Shown: positions 9,285 to 17,912, counted from the stretch's first letter. The stretch: DNA of 41,951 bases from JANNWF01 sp052390415 (GCA_052390415.1 JBQTGY010000080.1:1-41951), one strand, 5' to 3'. Notes: a model not told the origin generated them from the letters alone. Made by a program: numbers and translations.

Positions 9285-9977
9285 ATGAGCCGACGTCCTG
9301 TACCCAAACCACGCCCGGTTGAACTGGAGCACGCGCCCGGCTCACCACTGAGCAAAATGCTGCCCGAGATCACCGTCGTCGCGCTGGTCTGCTGGTTGCT
9401 GATTTCCGACGACGCGAGTCTGTGGGTCAATCCCGACGGCCTGCTGTTTGCCGCCATGGCCGACGGCGCGACCTTGATGATGAGTGGCACCTTGATCGAC
9501 ATCGCCACCCGCCTGAAGCGCGCGCCGCCATGGTGGGTAGCACCGCTCGCGATCGGCGGCATCCTGCTGCTGTATCCCGAATCCATCACGATTCTCAAGG
9601 AATCCTGGAACATGGGCATGTGGGTGTTTTTGCCGTTTGCCTGGTCGGTGCTGGAACGTGTGCGCGAGATCTGGACGCTGCCCGCAGCCAGCAAACTTGA
9701 GCGCATCCGTCGGCGTGTGTTGACCTTTGACCGCCTCTACACCGCGCTCGCCGTCGGTGGTTTGTGCATCGTTGCGACGCTGATCTTGGTCCTCCTGTTC
9801 GGAGTCCCCTTGGAAGCCGTCCTGAGTCCGTTGAATCTGCTCTGGCCGATGCTCGGCTTCTACGCCATCAATGCGGCCAACGTGATCCGCGTGCATCGGC
9901 CGAGTTTCGCTCGATCGGCGAAAAGCCTGTGGCCGAAGATGGATGGTGGGCAGGGGACCGATCTGGATCCGTTGTAA
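9285..9977 (+). CDS. Hypothetical integral membrane protein
   Basis: I do not recognise this 230-residue protein. It has a basic, proline-rich N-terminus (about 25 residues) followed by about six hydrophobic segments, roughly at residues 27-42, 52-70, 80-98, 105-125, 160-182 and 190-208, with a cytosolic-looking stretch rich in Arg/Lys between the fourth and fifth. The final 25 residues are polar. I chose the ATG at 9285; a GTG sits directly before it at 9282. It stands alone between two repeat-rich spacers, so context gives no clue to its job. Confidence 0.75.
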   Translation: MSRRPVPKPRPVELEHAPGSPLSKMLPEITVVALVCWLLISDDASLWVNPDGLLFAAMADGATLMMSGTLIDIATRLKRAPPWWVAPLAIGGILLLYPESITILKESWNMGMWVFLPFAWSVLERVREIWTLPAASKLERIRRRVLTFDRLYTALAVGGLCIVATLILVLLFGVPLEAVLSPLNLLWPMLGFYAINAANVIRVHRPSFARSAKSLWPKMDGGQGTDLDPL

Positions 9978-10043
9978 CTACACACATCGGATACGCGCGC
10001 GAGGTGCGTGACCCACTCCAATGGCGTGTCCACATAACGCGCC

Positions 10044-10124
10044 ATCCCCGCGCAGGCGGGGATCCAGTGAGGCTGTATCCATGGTCCCGACACACTGTCC
10101 CTGGATTCCCGCCTGCGCGGGAAT
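10044..10124. repeat. Paired hairpins of the CCCGC-GCAGG-GGGGAT type
   Basis: Two perfect small hairpins face each other: ATCCCCGC-GCAG-GCGGGGAT at 10044-10063 and ATTCCCGC-CTGC-GCGGGAAT at 10105-10124. The flanking words CCAGTG and CTGGATT also belong to the repeat. A related pair lies at about 25811-25868. The sequence matches the common CTGGATTCCCGCCTGCGCGG class of dispersed repeats found in many proteobacteria (general knowledge). Confidence 0.75.
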
Positions 10125-10165
10125 GACGACTCGTTTTGCTTGATTCCGAGTCGGTAACATTGGAT

Positions 10166-10205
10166 CTAGCCCGGACATTTCATGAGGTCGCGAGAAAACG
10201 CCCGA
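10166..10205 (+). mobile_element. Solo left end of the MITE-like element (copy A)
   Basis: Forty bases starting CTAGCCCGGACATTTCATG are identical to the left end of the complete copy at 19423-19712 (through GAGGTCGCGAGAAAACGCCC). Beyond about 10205 similarity fades, and no matching right end follows before the next gene, so this is a fragment. Confidence 0.75.
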
Positions 10206-10236
10206 TCTGCGTTAACGCCGACTTCCTTCCATCCAC

Positions 10237-10503
10237 TCAGCGCAGCTGACTGTCCTTGCTGCCGCGTCGATTCACCCCACCCGCGGCGCCTTGCGCTTGA
10301 TCCAATTTTTGCTGGCAGCTGACGCAAAATTGCACACCCGGCAAGGCCTTGCGACGGGCCTCGGGGATGCGGGCGTCGCACTCCTGACAACGTTTGCGAC
10401 TGACCCCACGCGGCAGCAGCGCCCGCGCACGCTCGATCGCGTCCTTGACCGTGGCGTCGATTTGTTCTTGTACCGCGCCTTCTGCTGCCCAACCGGTTGC
10501 CAT
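10237..10503 (-). CDS. ybiI: DksA/TraR C4-type zinc-finger protein (YbiI-like)
   Basis: This is a small zinc-finger protein of the DksA/TraR family. The 88-residue product has the C4 finger CQEC (residues about 39-42) and CVSC (about 60-63) and the family signature IPEARRKALPGV. It ends NRRGSKDSQLR, which from memory is the C-terminus of E. coli YbiI, also 88 residues long. It lacks the long coiled coil with acidic tip that DksA inserts into the RNA polymerase channel, so a DksA-like activity is not assured. The start is the ATG at 10503, preceded by AAGGAGG, an excellent ribosome binding site; an open frame extends upstream but is unlikely to be translated. The 5' side has an imperfect hairpin at 10534-10559. 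Confidence 0.93.
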   Translation of the reverse strand: MATGWAAEGAVQEQIDATVKDAIERARALLPRGVSRKRCQECDARIPEARRKALPGVQFCVSCQQKLDQAQGAAGGVNRRGSKDSQLR

Positions 10504-10533
10504 ACATCCTCCTTGCTTGCACATCCCAACGCA

Positions 10534-10559
10534 TGACGGCCACCTTTCGGCGGCCGTCA
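10534..10559. other. Hairpin between the ompA-like gene and ybiI
   Basis: TGACGGCC (10534-10541) and GGCCGTCA (10552-10559) form a perfect 8-bp stem with a 10-base loop. There is no run of T on either side, so it is not a standard intrinsic terminator. It lies downstream of the ompA-like gene and upstream of ybiI on the same strand. Confidence 0.5.
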
Positions 10560-10638
10560 GCGATCCCATCATGCGCCCAAAGACTGCCGACGTGAGTCGA
10601 ATCGGCAGTTTGCCATTGCGGACTTCCCAGCGCGGGAA

Positions 10639-11658
10639 TTATCGGGTAGCGACGACGTTCTGAATGATGATCTCGACCCGACGATTCTGCTGCCGACCGG
10701 CATCGTTGTCATTGCTGGCCACCGGATACTCCTCGCCCAAGCCGGCCACGGTAAAGCGCGAGCGATCGACGCCGCGGTTCATCAAGAACTGCTCGACGGA
10801 GAGCGCACGCATACGCGACAGCTCGATATTGAAATCCGCCTCGCCCACCGAGTCGGTGTGGCCTTCAATGGCGACCGTCGTGGTGGAGTGCTCGTTCAAT
10901 GCCGCAGCGAGCTTGTCCAGATTGCGTTGGGCACCGGGCTTCAACTCGGCGCGCGCTGTCTCGAACAAAACATCGCCCAAGGTGACGACCAGACCACGCT
11001 CGGTTTGTTTGGCTTCAAGCTCGCTCAGCATCAGGCTCATCGCTTCGAGCTGGGCGCGCGCAATATCAGCGTCATCGCGAGCCATGCTGGCTTCATCACG
11101 GGCCATCGAAGCCTGCTGACGCTGGGCTTCGGCTTCAGCGCGCGCACGGTCGGCGTCGCTTATGGCTTCATTCGCCGCAATCTGCGCCAAGTCGGCGTCG
11201 CTACGCGCCATTCTGGCGTCACGGCGCGCGAAATCGGCTTCCATGGTGCGGGCATCCGCCACCAGCCGCTCACGTTCGGTGCTCAAGGTGTCGGTCTGCA
11301 TACGCGCGCCGGTCGCGCGGCCTTCCGCTTCGGCGATCTGCAGCAAACGGTCGGCGATGTAGACGTTGTGATCGAACAGGTCGGCCTTCATGCCACGGCC
11401 TTCGCCGGCAATGACTGCAATGGCGGTGCGCGCTTCGTTGAGTTCGGTCCCCGCATTGCCGGCAACCATCGGATCGGCCTGCAAACGTGACAGCTCGTTT
11501 TCAAGGCGAACCAACTCAGGTGGACGCTGCGGAGTGCTGGCGCAGGCGGCCATCAGGCAGGCGGTCACGCCGATGGCGAGGGCGCGCACCGTGAGGGAAC
11601 GCGGCTTGGCAACAACCAGGTTCGCCACTTCCGTGGAACTGCGATTCATGGCGTTCAT
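10639..11658 (-). CDS. DUF4398 and OmpA-like domain outer-membrane lipoprotein
   Basis: This cell-envelope protein is expected to be anchored by lipid in the outer membrane and to bind peptidoglycan. In the 339-residue product, a hydrophobic signal with lipobox LMAAC (Cys39) follows an unusually long N-terminal tail. A DUF4398-like helical region follows (about 45-120), then a long alanine/aspartate/arginine-rich coiled coil (about 120-225, with repeats of the type MARDEASMARDDADIAR). The C-terminal OmpA domain has GHTDSVG and NRRVEI, whose Asp and Arg bind diaminopimelate. The ATG overlaps the stop of the upstream gene as ATGA, so translation is coupled. A start at the second Met (11649) would shorten the tail only slightly. 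This DUF4398-OmpA pair is a recurring arrangement. Confidence 0.93.
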   Translation of the reverse strand: MNAMNRSSTEVANLVVAKPRSLTVRALAIGVTACLMAACASTPQRPPELVRLENELSRLQADPMVAGNAGTELNEARTAIAVIAGEGRGMKADLFDHNVYIADRLLQIAEAEGRATGARMQTDTLSTERERLVADARTMEADFARRDARMARSDADLAQIAANEAISDADRARAEAEAQRQQASMARDEASMARDDADIARAQLEAMSLMLSELEAKQTERGLVVTLGDVLFETARAELKPGAQRNLDKLAAALNEHSTTTVAIEGHTDSVGEADFNIELSRMRALSVEQFLMNRGVDRSRFTVAGLGEEYPVASNDNDAGRQQNRRVEIIIQNVVATR

Positions 11659-12026
11659 TGGCTTGCTCCAGGACGCGCAATTTCTTCGCGTAGGGTTTCG
11701 ATGGTTGCCTCAAGCTCTTCGAGTTGCGTCTCGGCAATCTCTTGACGGGACCGGGCTTCTGCCACGCGGGCATCAGCCTTGGCGCGCTGGGCCTCACGTT
11801 CGGCGTCGGTCCAATCACGATCCGCAAACGAGCCTTCGGCGCGGGCCAACAGGTCGCGTGCGGCCTTCAATTCCAGGGTGGCGTAGCGGCCCGCGTCAGC
11901 CCGATCAGCCGAAGCAATGTTGGCGCGCGCGGCGGTCAGCGCGACTTCGGCCTCGTCCTTGCCTGCCCATGCCGATAACGGCAGGACCAACAAAGCGATG
12001 GCCAAGAATGATGTGTTGCGAGTCAT
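11655..12026 (-). CDS. DUF4398 domain periplasmic protein
   Basis: This is a small exported helical protein of 123 residues. It has a clear signal peptide (MTRNTSFLAIALLVLPLSA, cleavage after AWA), then a DUF4398-type helical pair rich in Ala, Glu and Arg that extends into a coiled coil to the C-terminus. DUF4398 also occurs at the N-terminus of the coupled downstream gene, so the two probably act together in the envelope, perhaps by helix pairing; this is inference. The ribosome binding site GGAGA lies 7 bp before the ATG at 12026. The stop codon overlaps the next start by ATGA. Confidence 0.88.
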   Translation of the reverse strand: MTRNTSFLAIALLVLPLSAWAGKDEAEVALTAARANIASADRADAGRYATLELKAARDLLARAEGSFADRDWTDAEREAQRAKADARVAEARSRQEIAETQLEELEATIETLREEIARPGASQ

Positions 12027-12241
12027 AACGAATCTCCATGGCGGTTAAGTCGCAATGGAGACAGCAGGTCGCGTGCCAACTCACCCGGCACCTGCCACGA
12101 GACTTTGACTCGTTGGCAAGCGATTGATCTGGATGACTTTACTGTTCGATTGTCAGCTCTCATCCACACCAAAACGGTGCCGCAGATCGGGACCGACGCG
12201 GCCCCGTCATGCAGAATGCCCGGCCGATCGGTCCGCTGGCC
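12027..12241. other. Spacer upstream of the DUF4398/ompA operon
   Basis: About 215 bp between two genes transcribed leftward. It must hold the promoter of the DUF4398/OmpA operon and the 3' end signal of the SDR gene. I see no clear terminator and no promoter with good boxes. Confidence 0.4.
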
Positions 12242-13822
12242 TCACCAGGCGGTGACGCGGTAATCCTTCAGGAACTGACCCCACACATGTTTGCCGGTGT
12301 TGATGCCATCGATGATCGGATCAACGATACGCGCGGCGCCGTCGACGATATCCAGGGGCGGATGGAAACGCTCTTCCACCTGTTTGCGGGCGGCCAATTC
12401 GGCCGGATCTTCGTCGGTCACCCAGCCGGTGTCGACGCTGTTCATGTGGATGCCATCGCCGAAATAATCAGTGGCCGCCGTGCGCGTCATCATGTTGAGC
12501 GCGGCCTTGGCCATGTTGGTGTGCGGATGGCGGGTGGTCTTGAAATTGCGATAGAACTGTCCCTCCACCGCTGACACATTGACGATGTGCTTGTCGCGTT
12601 CCGGTGTGCGAAGCATCAGCGGCTTCAGTCGCGCATTGATGATGAAGGGCGCGATGGCGTTGACCAACTGCACCTCCAGCAGTTCAACCGATGGTACTTC
12701 GGCCATCAGCAAGCGCCAGGAATTGCGCCCGCGCAGATCCACCTGTTGGCGGTCCTGATCGAGTCGGCCACTGGGGAACCTATGCGTTTGACTCAGCAAT
12801 TCGTCGGCCAGCAACGGCAGCTGCGACAACTCGGCGGCGTGAGTCAGACCGGGCGCGGCTGATTGGCTGTGATGGCTTTGCGACAACGCCTTGGCATCGT
12901 CAACCATGTCGACCCCGCGCAGACCTTCGTAACTTCCCAACAAGCCACGAACGGCGGCTGGCATGTCGCGAAGCGCGGCGGTTTCGCCTTCCATCATGTG
13001 CGCATAAAACTCCGGTGGTCGACGCACCGTCTGGCAAGCGTTGTTGATGATGAAATCGAGCCGCTCGCGGGTCGCCAGCAGGGTTTCGCAGAAAGCTTCG
13101 ACGGATGGTGTGTGGCGCAGATCGAGGCCGAAAATCTCCAGACGATGACCCCAATCCCCGAAATCGGCTTCCTGCGCATAACGCGCCGCCGAGTCACGTG
13201 GGAAGCGGGTGGTGACGATGAGATGCGCGCCGGCGCGCAGCAGCTTGATGCCCGCCTGATAGCCGATCTTGACCCGACCGCCCGTGAGCAGCGCGACTCG
13301 GCCACGCAAGTCTGCCGTCTCGCTGCGCTTCAGATAATTGAAGTCGGCGCAGGTCGGACAGAGCTGATCGTAGAAGTGGTGGATCTGCGCGTACTTCTGC
13401 TTGCACACATAACAATGTTGTGGCGCGATTTCTTCGCGGTGCTCAAGCGCCACACTGTCATCGTTTGACTCGACGAACGGCGTGTCGACAAAGTCTTGTG
13501 GCGGAAACACATTGGGTGTGGTGAACACTGGTTTCGCACGCAAGGTGCGGATGCCGGTGGTATTCAGCACCGCCTGTTCGCGCTCGATCTTCTCCGCGTT
13601 GCGATCACGCTTCAACGCGCGGCGCTTCTTGCGATGCGCCATGGGATCCGGGTGGTGATACAGATTGACCGCGTGATGCAGCCGCTTGCGCGCCGCTTCG
13701 GGCAAGGCCTCACGCAGAGTCGCGTTGCCGGCGAGTTCTTCCAACAACTCGGCGGCTACGCGCAGGCGCTCGGCGAGGGCAGTTTCAGGCGTTGCAGGCT
13801 TGGATTCTTCAGTGGTTGCCAC
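12242..13822 (-). CDS. Short-chain dehydrogenase-like protein with N-terminal zinc ribbon
   Basis: This is an atypical member of the short-chain dehydrogenase/reductase superfamily with 526 residues, about twice the usual 250. Residues 1-130 are helical and charged. A four-cysteine zinc-ribbon pattern follows (CYVC at 137-140, CPTC at 155-158). The Rossmann domain starts near 170 with TGGRVKIGYQ (180-189), followed by NNACQT (260-265) and the catalytic-type Ser417 in NVSAVEG. At the place of the usual YxxxK, the protein reads HTNMAKAALNMM: Lys439 is present but Thr435 replaces the tyrosine. A Ser/His/Gln-rich insert lies at about 305-360. The cofactor is probably NAD(P). Activity as a reductase is doubtful, and a binding or non-classical catalytic role is possible. 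It appears monocistronic. Confidence 0.85.
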   Translation of the reverse strand: MATTEESKPATPETALAERLRVAAELLEELAGNATLREALPEAARKRLHHAVNLYHHPDPMAHRKKRRALKRDRNAEKIEREQAVLNTTGIRTLRAKPVFTTPNVFPPQDFVDTPFVESNDDSVALEHREEIAPQHCYVCKQKYAQIHHFYDQLCPTCADFNYLKRSETADLRGRVALLTGGRVKIGYQAGIKLLRAGAHLIVTTRFPRDSAARYAQEADFGDWGHRLEIFGLDLRHTPSVEAFCETLLATRERLDFIINNACQTVRRPPEFYAHMMEGETAALRDMPAAVRGLLGSYEGLRGVDMVDDAKALSQSHHSQSAAPGLTHAAELSQLPLLADELLSQTHRFPSGRLDQDRQQVDLRGRNSWRLLMAEVPSVELLEVQLVNAIAPFIINARLKPLMLRTPERDKHIVNVSAVEGQFYRNFKTTRHPHTNMAKAALNMMTRTAATDYFGDGIHMNSVDTGWVTDEDPAELAARKQVEERFHPPLDIVDGAARIVDPIIDGINTGKHVWGQFLKDYRVTAW

Positions 13823-14169
13823 GATTCGGACCGGTGATTGGGCGGATTAACCGCCCAATGTGCCGGGTTGTGGGGTTGGGGACAAGCTTTGCGGCGAACG
13901 CGAGGCCGTGTTGCTTCACCGGAGCAGGAAGCAGCGGAGCAAGCTCCGCAATCTACAGAAACATGGTGGCGCGGCGCATTGCTGTTGTAGAGCTTGCTCC
14001 GCTGCTGTGACTGAGAGCAGCGGAGCAAACTCCGCTCTACAAAAGCTCGACTCAGGCAGGTTCTAAAAAGGCACTGGTAGAGCCGGCCGACCGAGCGAAG
14101 CGAAGCGAAGGCGTACGCGCGCAGCGCGCGAACTTGCTCGGCTGCTTCACCCTCAGCTGAACCGGCCAC
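13823..14169. repeat. Spacer made of three R1 and one R2 repeats
   Basis: R1-type words occur at about 13928-13955 (CAGCGGAGCAAGCTCCGC), 13983-14008 (TTGTAGAGCTTGCTCCGCTG) and 14018-14042 (GAGCAAACTCCGCTCTACAA). A full R2 element lies at about 14076-14144 (GTAGAGCCGGCCGACCGAGC to GCGCGAACTTGCTCGGCTGC). The second and third R1 copies face each other, so long hairpins are possible. No gene is supported here. Confidence 0.65.
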
Positions 14170-14838
14170 CTAATCCAGCTTGAATACCACCGGCACGCTG
14201 GCCCACGCCGCTATCGCCTGGCCATCGCGCCACGCTGGCTGAAAGCGCCAGTTTCGGCGCACGTGCCGCAAGGCTTGCTGATCGAGCGCACGGTGACCAC
14301 TACTGCGGTCAACTCGCACGTCTTCCACGCTGCCATCTGCTGCGACCAAGACCAACAGCATCACCGTACCCTCCCACCCGCGCGACAAGGCAATGCGCGG
14401 ATATGGCGGTGGTGACGCTTCGCCGTAAGCCAAACCCGCTTCGCGGTTGGAACTGGCTGCGGGGCCGGCACTAGCGGGTGGCGCTTGTGTTTCTCTAGTG
14501 CTGACAGGCGTGGAGTTGACGAGCACCACCGATTCAGGCGGCGCGGTTACCTGCTCAGGCGTCGGCAGGATTTCAACGCGTCGTTGCACAACTTCCTCAG
14601 GGTGATCTGGCGCGTCGGGAATCGCTGGCACTGGTGGCAACACTTCCCGTGGACGAATGTCCTCAATGATGATCGGCACCGCCGCCATCGGCAGGCGCGC
14701 CGTTGGCGCTAATCCGGTCAGGCTCAATAACAGCAGCCCGCCCAGATTGACCGCGATCGCCGCGGCCAGGGCAAAGGTTCGGTTGAGACTCAGACGTTCG
14801 GGTTGTGCAAACCCCGTGGAGCGAATTGACAACACCAT
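14170..14838 (-). CDS. tonB: TonB family energy-transducing protein
   Basis: This is an inner-membrane-anchored TonB-like protein that would pass proton-motive energy to outer-membrane receptors. The 222-residue product has one N-terminal helix (about residues 25-45), a proline-rich periplasmic linker (IRPREVLPPVPAIPDAPDHP), a variable linker and a C-terminal TonB domain. That domain starts YPRIALSRGWEGTVML and ends WASVPVVFKLD, with the typical DGSVEDVRVDRSSGHRALDQ core. I chose the ATG at 14838 because AGGAG lies 9 bp upstream; a frame continuing to 14934 adds a segment without support. No exbB or exbD gene is nearby, so it must share a motor encoded elsewhere. Which paralogue it is within the genome cannot be told. 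Confidence 0.88.
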   Translation of the reverse strand: MVLSIRSTGFAQPERLSLNRTFALAAAIAVNLGGLLLLSLTGLAPTARLPMAAVPIIIEDIRPREVLPPVPAIPDAPDHPEEVVQRRVEILPTPEQVTAPPESVVLVNSTPVSTRETQAPPASAGPAASSNREAGLAYGEASPPPYPRIALSRGWEGTVMLLVLVAADGSVEDVRVDRSSGHRALDQQALRHVRRNWRFQPAWRDGQAIAAWASVPVVFKLD

Positions 14839-15710
14839 GGCAGCCATCTCCTGGGTCGATGGCGAGCGTTGAATCACCGCTTTGGCGATGCCCAACGGCG
14901 CGCCGAAATGCTGACCATACGCCAGCGGATTCACGCTGCGCGCCCATCCAGACCAAGCGCAAGTGGTCGCAGACCAACGGCCGTTGCGAATGACGAACGG
15001 TAATGCGGCTTGTTCGTATTAGCATGCAACAGCACTTCTGCACGCAAATCCGGCACCGGCTCAGGCCAACGCAAAGCACCAAACGAACGAGGGAACAATT
15101 CGCAACGCGGTTCGATTTCGAGCAGGGCTGCCAGACGGACTATTGGCCACAGTGTTCAGCAAAGGCTGCACAGCAGCGATCGCGGTATCGCGCTTTTTGA
15201 AGGGTCGCGCTCCTGAGCGGCCGCTTTGGCTCGGCCTCCGTTGCGACATGTTCAACACCTACGCTCAATAGCGCGGCACGCGAAAAGCAGCGCCACGGGA
15301 GCGGCGCCCTCCTTTGATCGAGTGCCGCTTGTTTTGGCGGACTCGATTGAGCACCGTCGCTGCATCTTTCGCGCGCAAACGCTTGCCCAAAATGGTGCAG
15401 TGCGAGATTGACGCCCCAAAATCCGGTTGTTAGCTTGCGCGCTGCTTTCGTCAGGGGAAAGGGACGAAAGCCGCTCTTTGATCTGCGCGTTGCGTCCAGC
15501 CAATGGATGCAGGGGAACGCGCTACCGCTGGCAGGACGCCGGCAGCGATCGACCAGCAGCAAGGACAGTTCGGCTTGTTATCCACGCAGCAAGAGTTTGT
15601 CCGGGCCAACACCGCCCGCAGGCTTGTGCTTGCCAACTTTCCTGTCGTGGAACATCACGTGTGCAGTTTTCTTTATCGACTTGTTTGATCAAATTCATCG
15701 GGAGATTGGA
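14839..15710. other. Long spacer between tonB and the protease gene
   Basis: I see no convincing gene in these 870 bp. Around 15298-15314 is GGGAGCGGCGCCCTCC, a degenerate relative of the tandem palindromic repeat at about 9144-9258. The last 70 bp before 15711 are AT-richer than the rest and probably hold the protease promoter, but I cannot assign boxes. GGGAG at 15700-15704 is the protease ribosome binding site. Confidence 0.5.
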
Positions 15711-17414
15711 ATGCGCTATGTCGTTGCTGCGTCGCTGGCTTCTGCCATTTGTTTGTGCCTTTCCGGGAGCGTCAATGCACGCCCCGCCGCTTCTGTGGAC
15801 GCCAGCTTCCGAGCCGGCGATGTCACCGTCCTGAGTGCGCCTGATCTTTCCAAAGTGAAAGCCGACGACGCAAAAGTCATCGGCGGCGCTTACCGTTACG
15901 GTGTGCAGATTCCAGTGCAGGGCATGAACCTTGGTGATGCCGGCTTTGGTCGCTGGACGCGCTCGGCCAAGGGCGAATCGGTGTGGACATTCAAGATGGC
16001 GTCGCCCGGTGCGCGCTCGATCGACATGCACTTCTCCAAGCTCGTGCTGCCCTCCACTGCCACCCTGATCATCAGCGGTGAAGGCGAAGCCAACCAGCGC
16101 TTCATCGATGCCTCGCAGATCAGCGGCGAAGACTTCTGGGCGCCCTACGTGGCTGGCGAAAAAGTCACCTTGCAGATCATTGTGGATTCGGCTCAGCGCC
16201 GGCAGGTGCAGTTGAAGCTGGCATCCGTCACTCACGGTTACCGCGGTCTGTTCGAGCAGAACGACGGCGCGCTGAAGTCGGGCTCGTGCAATGTCGACAC
16301 CATCTGCGCCACCGGCAACGGCTGGCGCGATCAGATCGACTCCGTCGGCCAGTACACGTTCAGCCAGGGCGGCAGTTCTTACGTCTGCACCGGCACCTTG
16401 CTCGCCAACACCTCCAATACCAATACCCCGTATTTCCTTACCGCCAACCACTGCATGAGCACGCAGACGGTGGCCAGTACCATCGTCGTGTACTGGAATT
16501 ACCAGAGCGCGACTTGTCGCACACCGGGTTCAACCTCCAGCGGTACGCCGTTGAACAAGAGCATCGCTACCCACTCGCAGTCGGGTTCGACCTTGCGCGC
16601 GACGCGCTCCAACAGCGACTTCACCCTGCTGCAATTGAGCACGGCGGTGCCGACCGGCGCCAACCCCTATTTCTCCGGCTGGGACCGCAGCGGCACCACG
16701 CCGAGTTCGGCGGCAGGTATCCACCATCCGGCTGGCCATGAGAAGCGCATCGCCATCGAGAATCAGGCGCTGACCATCAGTGGTTACAGCGGTGCAGCGG
16801 GCAGCACGCACTGGCGCGTCAATGACTGGGACGAAGGCACCACCGAAGGCGGTTCTTCAGGCTCGGGCCTGTGGAACCAGAACAAGTTGCTGGTTGGTCA
16901 GTTGCATGGCGGATCGGCTGCTTGCGGCAATAATCTGTCAGATTATTACGGCCGCTTGTCGCAGTCGTGGACCGGCGGCGGCAGCAACAGCACGCGCCTG
17001 AGCAACTGGTTGGATGCGTCGGCCTCCGGCGCAACCAGCAAGCCCGGCTACCGCAGTTCCAGCCCGCCTCCCGGCACCACCTATTCGAACACCACCGATT
17101 ACACCATCACCGACAACGCCACCGTCGACAGCCCGATCACCATCAGCGGCCGCAGTGGCAACGCGTCCAGCACCACTCAAGTGGCAGTGAACATCATCCA
17201 CACCTACAAGGGTGATCTGAAGGTCGACGTGGTGGCTCCGGACGGCAGCCTCTACAACATCCACAACCGCACCGGCGGCAGCACCGACAACGTGATCGGC
17301 ACCTTCACCGTCAACTTGTCCAGCGAAGTGGCCAACGGCACCTGGAAGCTGCGCGTCAACGACAACGCCGGTGGCGATGTCGGCAAGATCGACAGCTGGA
17401 GCATGACGTTCTGA
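15711..17414 (+). CDS. Secreted trypsin-like (lysyl endopeptidase type) protease with C-terminal P domain
   Basis: This is an extracellular serine endopeptidase of 567 residues. A signal peptide (cleavage near residue 23, VNA-R) is followed by a propeptide-like region to about residue 190. The S1 protease domain resembles Achromobacter lysyl endopeptidase: His247 in TANHC, Asp303 in NSDFTLL and Ser383 in GGSSGSG. From about 460 to the end lies a P/Homo-B domain (TYSNTTDYTITDNATVDSPI to IDSWSMTF), which in related secreted enzymes assists folding or secretion and is often removed. Paired cysteines in the protease domain fit an exported enzyme. The ATG at 15711 is preceded by GGGAG. A strong intrinsic terminator lies 64 bp after the stop, so the gene is monocistronic. 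Lys specificity is a family guess, not shown. Confidence 0.92.
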   Translation: MRYVVAASLASAICLCLSGSVNARPAASVDASFRAGDVTVLSAPDLSKVKADDAKVIGGAYRYGVQIPVQGMNLGDAGFGRWTRSAKGESVWTFKMASPGARSIDMHFSKLVLPSTATLIISGEGEANQRFIDASQISGEDFWAPYVAGEKVTLQIIVDSAQRRQVQLKLASVTHGYRGLFEQNDGALKSGSCNVDTICATGNGWRDQIDSVGQYTFSQGGSSYVCTGTLLANTSNTNTPYFLTANHCMSTQTVASTIVVYWNYQSATCRTPGSTSSGTPLNKSIATHSQSGSTLRATRSNSDFTLLQLSTAVPTGANPYFSGWDRSGTTPSSAAGIHHPAGHEKRIAIENQALTISGYSGAAGSTHWRVNDWDEGTTEGGSSGSGLWNQNKLLVGQLHGGSAACGNNLSDYYGRLSQSWTGGGSNSTRLSNWLDASASGATSKPGYRSSSPPPGTTYSNTTDYTITDNATVDSPITISGRSGNASSTTQVAVNIIHTYKGDLKVDVVAPDGSLYNIHNRTGGSTDNVIGTFTVNLSSEVANGTWKLRVNDNAGGDVGKIDSWSMTF

Positions 17415-17477
17415 TGGATCTCATGCGCTGATCAGACGGGTTGATTTTCAGCTCGCTTGGTTCTTGGCGAAGTGAAT

Positions 17478-17509
17478 AGACCCCGGCTTCGGCCGGGGTC
17501 TTTGTTTTT
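17478..17509 (+). terminator. Intrinsic terminator of the protease gene
   Basis: A perfect 10-bp stem, AGACCCCGGC (17478-17487) with GCCGGGGTCT (17492-17501), encloses a TTCG tetraloop and is followed by TTGTTTTT. This is a textbook rho-independent terminator for the plus strand. Confidence 0.92.
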
Positions 17510-17540
17510 GCGGGCTCCCACCCGGTTCCGATCAACTGCC

Positions 17541-17793
17541 CTAGCCCGGACATGTCATGTGGTCGCGTGTAAAAGAGCGGAAACCTATGCGGCAGGAGGG
17601 GTTCTGCCACATCACGCGGCGAACAGTCTGTCCGCCTGCATTTTCCCGCTGGCGCGGCCCTCGCTTGTTCTTTGCGGCAATAGCTGCCTTGCTTCTCGCC
17701 GCAATGGGCCCACCATTCCGGCTCGTCGCGCCTTGCGCTTGCCGCAAAGCCCTGCGCGATCATCCACGCCCCCTCATGAAATGTCCGGGCTAG
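17541..17793. mobile_element. MITE-like element, complete copy B (253 bp)
   Basis: The element is bounded by inverted ends CTAGCCCGGACATGTCATG (left) and CATGAAATGTCCGGGCTAG (right); the left end has two mismatches to the family consensus. The core from about 17641 to 17748 is roughly 85% identical to copy C. It carries an internal inverted repeat, TTTGCGGCAA (17671-17680) with TTGCCGCAAA (17739-17748), and a small hairpin AATGG/CCATT. It encodes no transposase and lies between a terminator and the next gene's promoter. Confidence 0.85.
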
Positions 17794-17912
17794 TCGGAAC
17801 CGACCCCGCTGCAAAAGCAAAACAAGGCCATCTTTCCCCTTTCCGCCCCAATCTCCCCTATCCTCGCCCGCAGCGAGCAAATCCAGATTTGATCCGATCA
17901 GGAGTAATCACC

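Noticed and set aside
10534..10559. Hairpin read as an intrinsic terminator
   Set aside because: No T-run on either strand.
15408..15710. Upstream extension of the protease frame
   Set aside because: The signal peptide and GGGAG ribosome binding site place the start at 15711; the extension is Arg/Ser-rich and has no family match.
17457..17912. Upstream extension of the lipoprotein frame
   Set aside because: It crosses the terminator and the whole MITE-like copy B; the lipoprotein signal begins at 17913.
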